This document shows, in pieces, positions 1 to 7,111 of a stretch of 9,098 bases of DNA; the stretch's first letter is position 1; each line of letters begins with the position of its first letter. The DNA lies in assembly GCA_963205465.1 (NCBI GenBank), contig CAUJKG010000214.1, positions 1 to 9,098 on the forward strand. The letters run 5' to 3'. The stretch is from Pseudomonadota bacterium (GTDB lineage Bacteria; Pseudomonadota; Alphaproteobacteria; Rhizobiales; Xanthobacteraceae). The notes beneath the pieces are model-generated. The model was not told the origin of the DNA, ran no database searches, and saw only the letters and a list, made by a program, of their open reading frames with translations. Both the position numbers and the translations under genes were made by a program.

Positions 1-82
1 CCGTAACTTGATGACCGGCCTGAAGGAGGCGGCGCGCCATCGGCGCGCCCATGAGGCCGGTACCGAGAAATGCAATCTTCAC
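1..82 (-). CDS. Beta-hydroxyacid dehydrogenase, 3-hydroxyisobutyrate dehydrogenase type (N-terminal fragment)
   Basis: Only the first 27 codons are present, because the gene leaves the window leftward. Read on the minus strand from a GTG at 82-80, the protein begins VKIAFLGTGLMGAPMARRLL. This is the Rossmann NAD(P)-binding start of the 3-hydroxyisobutyrate dehydrogenase / tartronate semialdehyde reductase family: a beta strand, then G-x-G-x-M-G-x-x-M-A. The GTG start is preferred because the next in-frame ATG (residue 11) would remove the dinucleotide-binding loop. No clear Shine-Dalgarno precedes it. Family members oxidise or reduce beta-hydroxyacids such as 3-hydroxyisobutyrate in valine breakdown. 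The gene is divergent from the enoyl-CoA hydratase gene, with a HutC-like operator about 20 bases upstream of its start, so it may belong to the same regulon. The substrate cannot be told from this fragment. Confidence 0.8.
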   Translation of the reverse strand, partial: MKIAFLGTGLMGAPMARRLLQAGHQVT

Positions 83-102
83 CGTAGACCCACTTATATT
101 AG

Positions 103-116
103 CTTGTATATATAAG
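103..116. promoter_or_regulatory. Candidate HutC operator in the divergent gap left of the enoyl-CoA hydratase gene
   Basis: CTTGTATATATAAG is a near-perfect dyad with one mismatched pair. It contains TGTA-TA-TATA (105-114), one base from the TGTA-N2-TACA core described for Pseudomonas HutC. It lies in a 70-base AT-rich gap between the leftward dehydrogenase (GTG at 82) and the rightward enoyl-CoA hydratase-hutC pair (ATG at 153). Binding here would give autoregulation of hutC and co-regulation of both neighbours. A second perfect 7-base inverted repeat, ACTTATA (92-98) and TATAAGT (111-117), overlaps it. I could not place convincing -35/-10 boxes in either direction. Confidence 0.65.
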
Positions 117-152
117 TATGCTGAGGCCGACGGAGTCAAGCGAGGACGGCTC

Positions 153-929
153 ATGTTTTCATCATTGATCGTGGATATAAAAGGCAACGCTGCCTGGATA
201 AGGCTCAATCGGCCGACTGCGGCAAACGCAATGAATGAACAGATGCGCCGCGAGCTTGCATCTGCCTTCGATGCGGCAGCGCAAAACGAGGCAGTTCGTT
301 CGATCGTGATTTGCGGCCAAGGCAAATCCTTTGCTGCCGGCTCCGATGTTCGCGAACTCAGCGTGTTGAGCCCCGTGCAGTCGGTCGAACTTTCTGAACG
401 GATCGCGCGCTTTCATGCGCATATCGCCGAAACCGGAAAGCCAGTAATCGCTGCAGTCAGTGGCTGGTGTCTCGGCGGCGGCTTCGAGCTTGCGCTTGCC
501 TGTGACATACGAATCGCATCGCAGACCGCGCGCTTTGGATTGCCGGAGCCCACGCTCGGCCTGATCGCGGGCGGCGGCGGAATTCCCCGCCTGGCGAAGT
601 TGGCAGGGGCGGGGATCGCACGGCATATGTGCCTCACGGCTGAAATCATCGACGCAAACCAGGCGCTGGATCGCGGCATCGTCACGGCGGTCGTGCCGGC
701 CGACGAATTCGAGGCGGCGGTCAGCCGGTTGACGGATCGCATCGCCGACCTCGCGCCGGTTGCTGTCGCGCAAATAAAACGAGTATTGGAATCAGCCGGC
801 GATGATAATCTCGCCGGCGCCGTTGCGGCGGAGGCGCAGGCCTGTGCACTCTGTATGGCGACGGACGACTATAAGGAAGGTACTGCGGCGTTCCTCGAGA
901 AGCGTAAGGCTCAGTTCGCCGGGCACTGA
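153..929 (+). CDS. Enoyl-CoA hydratase/isomerase family protein (crotonase fold)
   Basis: The 258-residue protein has the usual length of a single-domain crotonase. The oxyanion-hole segment FAAGSDV lies near residues 60-66, and the second glycine-rich segment CLGGGFELALACD near 106-118. Both glutamates used by true hydratases are present: E112 in the GGGFEL segment and E132 in GLPEPTLGL. Addition of water across a 2-enoyl-CoA double bond is therefore plausible, although the acyl group is unknown. The ATG at 153 is preferred over an in-frame ATG at 51 because it follows a GAGGA motif (143-147), gives the normal N-terminus and leaves the operator outside the coding region. hutC begins 23 bases after the stop, which suggests co-transcription. 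The gene is not a standard hut enzyme. A methacrylyl-CoA hydratase role is one possibility, given the neighbouring acyl-CoA and hydroxyacid dehydrogenases. Confidence 0.9.
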   Translation: MFSSLIVDIKGNAAWIRLNRPTAANAMNEQMRRELASAFDAAAQNEAVRSIVICGQGKSFAAGSDVRELSVLSPVQSVELSERIARFHAHIAETGKPVIAAVSGWCLGGGFELALACDIRIASQTARFGLPEPTLGLIAGGGGIPRLAKLAGAGIARHMCLTAEIIDANQALDRGIVTAVVPADEFEAAVSRLTDRIADLAPVAVAQIKRVLESAGDDNLAGAVAAEAQACALCMATDDYKEGTAAFLEKRKAQFAGH

Positions 930-952
930 ACAAGAACCGAGAGCGACCTCCC

Positions 953-1747
953 GTGTCATCCTCTTCCGCTTCGTCCATCCGTAAACGCCCACGGTTGAAG
1001 GCCGTGGCAACAGGCTCGCCGATGCCGCTCTATGAGCGGATCAAAACTTATGTCACCGACCGCATCTCCAGCGGCGTCTGGAAGGCCGGAGAGAAGGTGC
1101 CGAGCGAGAACGAACTCGCATCGACGCTCGGCGCGTCCCGCCTTACGGTGCATCGGGCGTTTCGCGAGCTCACCGACGTCGGTGTCCTCCATCGGCTGCA
1201 TGGCGTCGGCACCTTCGTCGCAGAGCCCAGGCCGGTTTCCACGATCGTCAAACTGCACAACATCGCCGACGAAATTCGCGAGCGCGGCGACCGGCTTTCG
1301 GTCAAGGTGCATAAGCTGCAGAAAGTGCGCGCCAGCGAGGAACTCGCCGGGCACTTCGAGGTTCCGGCCAAGACCGAGCTGTTTCATAGCGTGATCGTCT
1401 ATCTGTCGAACGAAGTGCCGGTGCAGATCGAAGACCGGTATGTTTCAGCGGAATTTGCGCCTGATTTCATGAAGCAGGATTTCACCACGCGTTCCACGAC
1501 CGATTATTTGCAGGCGATCGCCCGCGCGACGGAAGCCTTGCTGGTGATCGAAGCCATGCCGCCGAGCGCGGAATGTTGCCGGCTGTTCGACATGCCGCGT
1601 ACGGAGCCGTGCCTCGTGGTTACCCGCCAGACCAGGGTGAAGGATCTGGTTACGACCTACACGCGCTTCTATCATCCGAGCTCGCGTCATCGCATCGTCA
1701 GTCATTTCGATTTCCGGGACGCGAGCCCGAGACTGGCGCGGCGTTAG
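953..1747 (+). CDS. hutC: Histidine utilization repressor, GntR family (HutC)
   Basis: This is a GntR/HutC-type regulator of 264 residues from the GTG at 953. Residues about 25-92 form the winged helix-turn-helix, with PLYERIKTYV, the KVPSENELA segment, SRLTVHRAFREL as recognition helix and HGVGTFVA as wing. Residues about 105-255 form the UTRA effector domain, with VQIEDRYV near 157-164 and a C-terminal HPSSRHRIV segment typical of HutC. In characterised bacteria HutC represses hut operons and is released by urocanate. The gene follows the enoyl-CoA hydratase gene by 23 bases and probably shares its promoter, which carries a HutC-like site, so autoregulation is likely. The start is uncertain: the ATG at 1022 would give 241 residues beginning just before the DNA-binding domain, and neither start has a strong Shine-Dalgarno. 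The extra N-terminal stretch is rich in Ser, Arg and Lys. Confidence 0.93.
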   Translation: MSSSSASSIRKRPRLKAVATGSPMPLYERIKTYVTDRISSGVWKAGEKVPSENELASTLGASRLTVHRAFRELTDVGVLHRLHGVGTFVAEPRPVSTIVKLHNIADEIRERGDRLSVKVHKLQKVRASEELAGHFEVPAKTELFHSVIVYLSNEVPVQIEDRYVSAEFAPDFMKQDFTTRSTTDYLQAIARATEALLVIEAMPPSAECCRLFDMPRTEPCLVVTRQTRVKDLVTTYTRFYHPSSRHRIVSHFDFRDASPRLARR

Positions 1748-1752
1748 AGTAT

Positions 1753-1774
1753 GATCCCGAAAAGAATAGGGATC
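1753..1774. terminator. Small inverted repeat between convergent hutC and acyl-CoA dehydrogenase genes, possible weak terminator
   Basis: GATCCC (1753-1758) and GGGATC (1769-1774) form a perfect 6-bp stem with a 10-base loop. It lies in the 33-base gap between the stop codons of two convergent genes, where a bidirectional terminator is expected. There is no clear T-run on either side, so intrinsic termination would be weak. The call rests mainly on position. Confidence 0.3.
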
Positions 1775-1780
1775 TCGCGT

Positions 1781-2905
1781 TCAGGAGAGAACGGTCCGCG
1801 CGATGATGTTGCGCTGAATCTCCGACGAGCCTTCGTAGATTCGCATGATGCGCACGTCGCGCACGTAACGCTCCAGTGGAATGGCGCGCGTGAAGCCGTA
1901 GCCGCCATGGATTTGTAACGCCTTGTCGGTGACGCGCGCTGCCATCTCGGAAGCGAACAGCTTCGCCATGGACGCTTCCAGACTGTAGCGTTCCGCCGCC
2001 GCCCGTTTTTGTGCCGCGGCCAGGCCAAGTCCGCGTGCGGCCGCGATCTCGGTTGCCATATCGGCGATCATCCACTGGATGCCTTGGTATTCGGATAGCG
2101 GCATGCCGCCGATTTTGCGCTGGCGTGTCCAGTCGCGTGCCGCGGAATAAGCTGCCTCGGCGATCCCGACGCAGCAGGCGGCGATGTCGAGCCGTCCCGC
2201 GTCCAGCGTCTTCAAGGCCGTGCGGAAGCCGGAGCCCGCGGGGCCGAGCCGGGCGTCCTTCGGCGCCAAGCAATCGAGATTGACTTCGAAGACATGGCCG
2301 CCACGCAGTCCCATGGTGGGCTCGTTCGCGCCGATCTGTACGCCAGGCGCTTTTGGGTCGATCGCGAAAGCGGAAATGCCGCGCGCGCCTGCTGCAGGAT
2401 CGGTCTTGGCATAGACCACGATAAAATCCGCCGCTGCGGCATTCGAGATGAAATGCTTCGTGCCTGTTAGCCGATAGCCATCGGCTTCCTCGCGGGCCGT
2501 CGTGGTCATGTCCGCGGGGTTGGATCCTGCACCCGGTTCGGTGAGAGCGAATGCCCCGAGCAACTCGCCGCTGGCGGCACCGGGCAGCCAGCGCGCTTTC
2601 TGTTCCGCGCTGCCGCCGTACAGGATCGAGTCCGTGGCGAGATAATGCGCAGTGACCATGGATGCGGTGGAAGCGCAGGCACCGGCGATCAAGGCGATGG
2701 TTTCGAACTGCGTCCAGGGATCGATACCGGCGCCACCGTATTCTTCGGGGAGGTTCTGTCCGAAGAGGCCGAGCGCGGCGAGACCGGCGCGATGTTTGGT
2801 TGCGAAGATCTCCCGTGCGTCGATCTCAGCTGCGGCGGGGACCAGAACGTCCCGGCAGAAAGCAGCGACGCTGCTGATGACCTCGGTATCGGCTTGCTTG
2901 GACAT
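1781..2905 (-). CDS. Acyl-CoA dehydrogenase, FAD-dependent
   Basis: The 374-residue protein is full length for the short/medium-chain acyl-CoA dehydrogenase family. The N-terminal helical domain contains NLPEEYGGAG (51-60). The FAD-contact strand is FALTEPGAGSN (119-129), followed by TGTKHFISN (148-155). The C-terminal helical domain has a WTRQRKIGG-type segment near 259-267, QIHGGYGFTR (331-340) and ERYVRDVRI (345-353). The likely catalytic base is E358 in IYEGSSEIQ, the position used in SCAD and MCAD. The enzyme should introduce an alpha,beta double bond into an acyl-CoA and pass electrons to ETF. The sequence most resembles branched/short-chain dehydrogenases, but the substrate is not readable. 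The ATG at 2905 follows a GAGG motif. The gene is divergent from hutH across a gap with a HutC-like operator, and it converges on hutC. It is not a known hut gene. Isobutyryl-CoA dehydrogenase is one guess. Confidence 0.93.
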   Translation of the reverse strand: MSKQADTEVISSVAAFCRDVLVPAAAEIDAREIFATKHRAGLAALGLFGQNLPEEYGGAGIDPWTQFETIALIAGACASTASMVTAHYLATDSILYGGSAEQKARWLPGAASGELLGAFALTEPGAGSNPADMTTTAREEADGYRLTGTKHFISNAAAADFIVVYAKTDPAAGARGISAFAIDPKAPGVQIGANEPTMGLRGGHVFEVNLDCLAPKDARLGPAGSGFRTALKTLDAGRLDIAACCVGIAEAAYSAARDWTRQRKIGGMPLSEYQGIQWMIADMATEIAAARGLGLAAAQKRAAAERYSLEASMAKLFASEMAARVTDKALQIHGGYGFTRAIPLERYVRDVRIMRIYEGSSEIQRNIIARTVLS

Positions 2906-2936
2906 GGCCTCATCCCCAGCCGGAAACAGATTTGCT

Positions 2937-2965
2937 TTGCCGCCGGCACGTATTGTCTATACAAT
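2937..2965 (+). promoter_or_regulatory. Putative sigma-70 promoter for hutH
   Basis: A TTGCCG -35 box (2937-2942) is followed after exactly 17 bases by TACAAT (2960-2965), which matches five of six bases of the -10 consensus. The -10 box lies inside the HutC-like operator, so repressor binding would block RNA polymerase. The start codon is 57 bases downstream. In the opposite direction a weaker pair, TTGCGC and TAGAGT (minus strand, 2996-2968), could serve the acyl-CoA dehydrogenase gene, with the operator just downstream of its -10. Confidence 0.45.
2952..2965. promoter_or_regulatory. Candidate HutC operator between acyl-CoA dehydrogenase and hutH
   Basis: ATTGTCTATACAAT is a near-perfect dyad with one mismatched pair. 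It contains TGTC-TA-TACA (2954-2963), one base from the TGTA-N2-TACA core known for HutC. It is the most conspicuous AT-rich element in the 117-base divergent gap and overlaps the best hutH -10 box. One site could control both hutH and the divergent acyl-CoA dehydrogenase gene. Confidence 0.7.
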
Positions 2966-3022
2966 TAACTCTATGGCCGCCCCGGTTGCTGCGCAAGCGG
3001 CTTCACGGCGCAGGAGGGATCC

Positions 3023-4558
3023 ATGGACAACATTGTGCTGAGGCCCGGTTCGGTTTCGCTGCCTGCGTGGCGGGCGATCTATCGCGGTGCGCGGGCGACA
3101 CTCGATCGCGCGTGCCGGCCTGCGGTGGAGACGGCAGCTCAGGTCGTCGAAGACATCATCGCGGAAGGCGCTCCGGTCTACGGCATTAACACCGGCTTCG
3201 GAAAGCTGGCGCAGGTGAAGATCGGCGTCGAGGATCTTTCGATCCTGCAGCGGAACATCGTACTTTCCCATGCCGCCGGCACTGGCGATCCGATGCCTGC
3301 TGCCGTCGTGCGCCTGATGATGGCGCTGAAGATGAGCAGCCTCGGGCAGGGCGCTTCCGGTGTTCGCTTTTCAGTCATCGAGATGCTCGAAGCGATGCTG
3401 GAGCGTAATCTCGTTCCGGTTATTCCCGCGCAGGGTTCGGTCGGCGCGTCGGGAGATCTCGCGCCACTTGCCCATCTTGCTGCGGCCATGATCGGCTACG
3501 GCCATATCGACGCGCCGCAGGGTAGGCTGCCGGCGGAGCAAGCATTGCGCGCCGCAGGTCTCGCGCCGATTGCGCTCGGTCCCAAGGAAGGGCTGGCGCT
3601 CCTGAACGGCACGCAATTCTCGACTGCTTACGCGCTTGCCGGATTGTTCGAAGCCGAAAACCTGCTGCAGGCCGCACTCGTGACCGGGGCGCTATCGGTC
3701 GACGCCGCGCGCGGCTCCGATACGCCGTTCGACCCGCGCATTCACGCGCTGCGCAAGCATGAAGGGCAGGCCGCGACAGCCGCAGCGCTTCGTGCTCTGC
3801 TCGAAGGAAGCGCAATCCGTGCCTCGCATCTCGTGAACGACGACCGCGTGCAGGATCCTTATTGCCTGCGCTGCCAGCCGCAGGTGATGGGGGCGTGCTT
3901 CGACTTCCTGAAGAAAGCGGCCGCGACGCTGGAAACGGAAGCCGACAGCGTCACCGATAATCCGTTGATCTTCGCCGACAGCCGCGAAGCGCTCTCGGGC
4001 GGCAACTTCCATGCCGCTCCTGTCGCATTTGCCGCGGATGTGATTGCGCTCGCGCTTTGCGAGATTGGTTCGCTGGCGGAGCGGCGGATTGCCATGCTGG
4101 TCGATCCGGCGCTTTCCGGCCTGCCTGCTTTTCTGACGCCGAAGCCGGGGCTCAATTCCGGTTTTATGATTCCGCAGGTCACAGCCGCCGCGCTCGTCTC
4201 CGAGAACAAGCAAAACGCTTATCCGGCGAGCGTGGACTCGATCCCGACTTCCGCCAACCAGGAAGACCATGTTTCGATGGCGGCGCATGGCGCGCGGCGA
4301 TTGCTGCGCATGGCGGAGAACACGAATGGTGTTATCGCGATCGAGTTGCTGGCAAGCGTACAGGCATGCGGTTTTCATGCACCACTGAAAACCAGTGCGC
4401 CCTTGCAGCGCGTGATCGCAATGCTCCGCGAGAAAGTGCCCGCGCTCGATCACGACGAATACTTCTATCCGCAGATCGAAGCGGCGAAAGCCTTCGTGCG
4501 CTCCGGCGCGGTGGTCGAGGCCGCAGGCTCTGCGACTGTGCCGGCCATCTGCGGCTAA
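3023..4558 (+). CDS. hutH: Histidine ammonia-lyase (histidase)
   Basis: HutH removes ammonia from L-histidine to give urocanate, the first step of the pathway, in the cytoplasm. The 511-residue protein has the normal family length. The MIO cofactor triad A142-S143-G144 sits in the GASGDLAPLAH segment. Other residues match the Pseudomonas putida enzyme in position: Y53 and G54 (PVYGINTGFG), H83, N195 (LLNGTQ), Y280 and R283 (DPYCLRCQPQ), F329 (GGNFHA) and E414 (NQEDHVSM). A strong AGGAGGG (3012-3018) four bases before the ATG fixes the start. The gene is transcribed alone, divergent from the acyl-CoA dehydrogenase gene and convergent with the hutIGU operon, with a promoter overlapped by a HutC-like operator. 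Nothing suggests loss of function. Confidence 0.98.
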   Translation: MDNIVLRPGSVSLPAWRAIYRGARATLDRACRPAVETAAQVVEDIIAEGAPVYGINTGFGKLAQVKIGVEDLSILQRNIVLSHAAGTGDPMPAAVVRLMMALKMSSLGQGASGVRFSVIEMLEAMLERNLVPVIPAQGSVGASGDLAPLAHLAAAMIGYGHIDAPQGRLPAEQALRAAGLAPIALGPKEGLALLNGTQFSTAYALAGLFEAENLLQAALVTGALSVDAARGSDTPFDPRIHALRKHEGQAATAAALRALLEGSAIRASHLVNDDRVQDPYCLRCQPQVMGACFDFLKKAAATLETEADSVTDNPLIFADSREALSGGNFHAAPVAFAADVIALALCEIGSLAERRIAMLVDPALSGLPAFLTPKPGLNSGFMIPQVTAAALVSENKQNAYPASVDSIPTSANQEDHVSMAAHGARRLLRMAENTNGVIAIELLASVQACGFHAPLKTSAPLQRVIAMLREKVPALDHDEYFYPQIEAAKAFVRSGAVVEAAGSATVPAICG

Positions 4559-4571
4559 CCCCAAAGAAAAG

Positions 4572-4593
4572 GCGGGCGGTTTTCACCGCCCGC
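4572..4593 (-). terminator. Rho-independent terminator downstream of hutU (convergent with hutH)
   Basis: A perfect 9-bp GC-rich stem (GCGGGCGGT at 4572-4580 paired with 4585-4593) closes a 4-base loop. On the minus strand the hairpin is followed after one C by TTTTCTTT, a good intrinsic terminator for the hutI-hutG-hutU transcript. On the plus strand the downstream sequence is ATTCCAAG with no T-run, so it would stop hutH transcription less efficiently, although the hairpin may serve both genes. Confidence 0.85.
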
Positions 4594-4616
4594 ATTCCAA
4601 GTGTTGTCCCGAAAAC

Positions 4617-6284
4617 TTACTTGCCGAGGCTTGGCAGGTTGAGCCCGCGCTCCTGCGCGCAGGCAATCGCATCTTCGTAGCCTGCGTCGGCGTGACGAAC
4701 GACACCGGATGCGGGGTCGTTCCATAGCGTGCGCTCAAGGCGCTTCGCGGCTTCTGGCGTGCCGTCGGCAACGATCACCATGCCGGCGTGCTGCGAGTAG
4801 CCGATGCCGACGCCGCCGCCATGATGCAGCGACACCCAGGTCGCGCCGCTCGCGCAGTTGATCAGCGCGTTCAGGAGCGGCCAGTCGGAGACGGCATCAC
4901 TGCCGTCGCGCATGGCTTCGGTTTCGCGGTTCGGCGAGGCGACCGAGCCGGAGTCGAGATGATCGCGGCCGATCACGATCGGCGCTTTCAACTCGCCCTT
5001 GGCCACCATTTCATTGAAGGCGAGGCCGAGGCGATGCCGGTCGCCGAGTCCGACCCAGCAGATGCGCGCGGGCAGGCCCTGAAACTTGATCCGGGTCTTC
5101 GCCATGTCGAGCCAGTTGTGGAGATGCTTGTTGTCGGGAAGCAGCTCCTTCACCTTCGCATCGGTCTTGAAGATGTCTTCCGGGTCGCCGGAAAGTGCGG
5201 CCCAGCGGAACGGTCCGATGCCGCGGCAGAACAGCGGACGGATGTAAGCCGGCACGAAACCTGGGAAGTCGAAGGCGTTCTCGAGTCCTTCTTCCTTCGC
5301 CATCTGGCGGATGTTGTTGCCGTAGTCGAGCGTCGGAATGCCCATCTTGTGGAAGTCGAGCATCGCCTTCACGTGCCCGACCATCGACTGCTTCGCAGCC
5401 TTTTCGACGGCCTTGGGATCGTTCGCGCGCTTGGCTTCCCAGTCGGCGAGCGTCCAGCCTTTCGGCAGGTAACCGTTCACCGGGTCATGCGCAGAGGTCT
5501 GGTCGGTGACGACGTCCGGCTTGATGCCGCGGCGAACGAGCTCGGGGAAAATCTCCGCCGCATTGCCGAGTACGCCGACGGAAACCGGCTTGTTCTCTTT
5601 CGTGGCCTTCTCGATGATCGCGAGCGCGTCGTCGAGGTCCTTCGCCTGCACGTCGAGATAGCCGGTGCGCAGACGCATCTCGATGCGGCTCGGCTGACAC
5701 TCGACCGCAAGCATGGAAGCACCGGCCATGGTGGCGGCCAGCGGCTGCGCGCCGCCCATGCCGCCGAGACCGGCGGTCAGAATCCATTTTCCTGCGAGGC
5801 TGCCGCCGAAGTGACGGCGGCCGACTTCCACGAAGGTTTCGTAGGTGCCTTGCACGATGCCCTGCGAGCCGATGTAGATCCACGAACCCGCGGTCATCTG
5901 GCCGTACATCATGAGGCCCTTGCGATCGAGTTCATGGAAGTGATCCCACGTGCCCCAGTGGGGGACGAGGTTGGAATTCGCGATCAACACGCGCGGCGCA
6001 TCGGCATGCGTGCGCAGCACGGCGACCGGCTTGCCGGACTGTACGATCAGCGTTTCGTCGGCTTCGAGCTTGCGCAGTGCTGCGACGATGCGGTCGAAGC
6101 TTTCCCAGTCGCGCGCGGCGCGGCCGATGCCGCCATAGACCACGAGTTCGTTCGGTCTTTCGGCCACGTCGGGATCGAGATTGTTCATCAGCATGCGGAG
6201 CGGCGCTTCGGTGAGCCAGCTCTTTGCCGAAATTTCCGGGCCGTGCGGCGCACGGATCACGCGCGCATTGTCGATTCTGGTCAT
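4617..6284 (-). CDS. hutU: Urocanate hydratase (urocanase)
   Basis: HutU adds water to urocanate to give 4-imidazolone-5-propanoate, using tightly bound NAD+ as an electrophile. The product is 555 residues, close to the 557 of the P. putida enzyme. The NAD-binding glycine cluster TAGLGGMGGAQP spans about 170-181. The urocanase signature FQGLPARICW is at 401-410, with the active-site cysteine at C409. Further conserved blocks include SNLVPHWGTWDHF (104-116), the RPLFCRGIGPFRW segment (349-361) and the HHGGGVGIGYSQHAG segment (487-501). The start is the ATG at 6284, preceded by GAGGAAACC. An in-frame extension upstream would run into hutG and is not used. The gene is last in the hutI-hutG-hutU operon, 14 bases after hutG, and is followed by a strong terminator. 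Confidence 0.98.
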   Translation of the reverse strand: MTRIDNARVIRAPHGPEISAKSWLTEAPLRMLMNNLDPDVAERPNELVVYGGIGRAARDWESFDRIVAALRKLEADETLIVQSGKPVAVLRTHADAPRVLIANSNLVPHWGTWDHFHELDRKGLMMYGQMTAGSWIYIGSQGIVQGTYETFVEVGRRHFGGSLAGKWILTAGLGGMGGAQPLAATMAGASMLAVECQPSRIEMRLRTGYLDVQAKDLDDALAIIEKATKENKPVSVGVLGNAAEIFPELVRRGIKPDVVTDQTSAHDPVNGYLPKGWTLADWEAKRANDPKAVEKAAKQSMVGHVKAMLDFHKMGIPTLDYGNNIRQMAKEEGLENAFDFPGFVPAYIRPLFCRGIGPFRWAALSGDPEDIFKTDAKVKELLPDNKHLHNWLDMAKTRIKFQGLPARICWVGLGDRHRLGLAFNEMVAKGELKAPIVIGRDHLDSGSVASPNRETEAMRDGSDAVSDWPLLNALINCASGATWVSLHHGGGVGIGYSQHAGMVIVADGTPEAAKRLERTLWNDPASGVVRHADAGYEDAIACAQERGLNLPSLGK

Positions 6285-6298
6285 GGTTTCCTCGGTTC

Positions 6299-7111
6299 TC
6301 AGGACTTCGCGAAATGTGTGCAGGTTCTCAGGATCTCGGTGAGCGTCGCGCGCATTGGTGCGGCTTTGCGCTCGTCGTAAGGTGAGGGCCACGCGGCTTC
6401 GCTCACGGGACCAAGCGGCTCGTGCATATAGGCGCGGCAGGCAAGCTCCATCTGCACGGCATGGACACCTTCGGAAGGCTTGCCGAAATTGCGGGTGATG
6501 AAGCCGCCCTTGAAGCGGCCATTGACGATATGACTGAATCCGGACGCTTGCGCGTGTCCGGCGATTGCTTCGGCCAATGCGGGATCGCAACTCGCGCCGG
6601 AATTGGTGCCTATGTTCATTTCCGGCAGCGTGCCTTCGAACAGGCGCGGGATCACGGAGCGGATCGAGTGGCAGTCGTAAAGCACGATTTTGTCATGCGA
6701 CTTGCGCAGCCGCGCAATCTCGTCCGCGAGGGCGGCGTGATAGGGGTCGAAAAAGGTCTTGCGGCGTTGCGCGATGGCCGCGGCATCGGGGAGGGCGGAT
6801 TTGTAAAGCGGCTCGCCGTCGAAGGTCGTGGTCGGGCAGAGTTCGGTGGTCGCCTGCCCGGGATAGAGCGAAACGCCGGAAGGATCTCGGTTGACGTCGA
6901 TGACGGTTCTGGAGATCGCGGTATGGACGATGGTAGCGTCGAGTTCTGCCGCGAAATCGTAGAGCTGGTCGATCCACCAGTCTGCATCCTTACGCGCGAG
7001 CCAAGGGCCGACGAGTTCGGAATCGAACGGGGCGGGAATTTCCGTGCCGGTGTGGGGGAAGGAAACCAGCAGCGGAGCCTCGCCGCGGCGGATCGTGAGC
7101 CAGTCGTTCAT
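6299..7111 (-). CDS. hutG: N-formylglutamate deformylase (N-formylglutamate amidohydrolase)
   Basis: HutG hydrolyses N-formyl-L-glutamate to glutamate and formate, the last step of the five-step branch. The 270-residue protein belongs to the N-formylglutamate amidohydrolase family. It begins with VSFPHTGTEIP (16-26), which carries a likely metal-ligand histidine H20. It then shows SRTVIDVNRDPSG (67-79), the YDCHSIRS segment (145-152) and the QMELACRAYM segment (220-229), all family hallmarks. It is not the arginase-like formimidoylglutamase that some organisms also call HutG. Its presence implies the route through HutF. The ATG overlaps the hutI stop by four bases (ATGA on the minus strand), so translation is probably coupled to hutI. 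hutU follows after 14 bases. Confidence 0.95.
   Translation of the reverse strand: MNDWLTIRRGEAPLLVSFPHTGTEIPAPFDSELVGPWLARKDADWWIDQLYDFAAELDATIVHTAISRTVIDVNRDPSGVSLYPGQATTELCPTTTFDGEPLYKSALPDAAAIAQRRKTFFDPYHAALADEIARLRKSHDKIVLYDCHSIRSVIPRLFEGTLPEMNIGTNSGASCDPALAEAIAGHAQASGFSHIVNGRFKGGFITRNFGKPSEGVHAVQMELACRAYMHEPLGPVSEAAWPSPYDERKAAPMRATLTEILRTCTHFAKS

Noticed and set aside
51..152. Earlier start for the enoyl-CoA hydratase at 51
   Set aside because: It would add 34 residues unlike the family, overlap the divergent dehydrogenase start and place the operator inside the gene. The ATG at 153 has a proper ribosome site.
1753..1774. The GATCCC/GGGATC dyad as a regulatory operator
   Set aside because: It lies between two stop codons of convergent genes and does not resemble the HutC motif, so a weak terminator or chance repeat is more likely.
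3692..4564. A 290-codon open frame on the minus strand inside hutH
   Set aside because: It is fully antisense to hutH, whose frame shows all catalytic residues. The antisense product is Arg- and His-rich without a recognisable fold.
4788..6380. A 530-codon open frame on the plus strand opposite hutU
   Set aside because: It is antisense to the entire conserved hutU coding sequence. Its length reflects GC-rich codon bias, with rare stops in the complementary frame. Its product has no recognisable domain, and no ribosome site or operon context supports it.
6285..6590. N-terminal extension of hutU into hutG
   Set aside because: The open frame continues upstream, but the urocanase family begins near the ATG at 6284, which has a good GAGGA site. 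The extension would overlap hutG in another frame.
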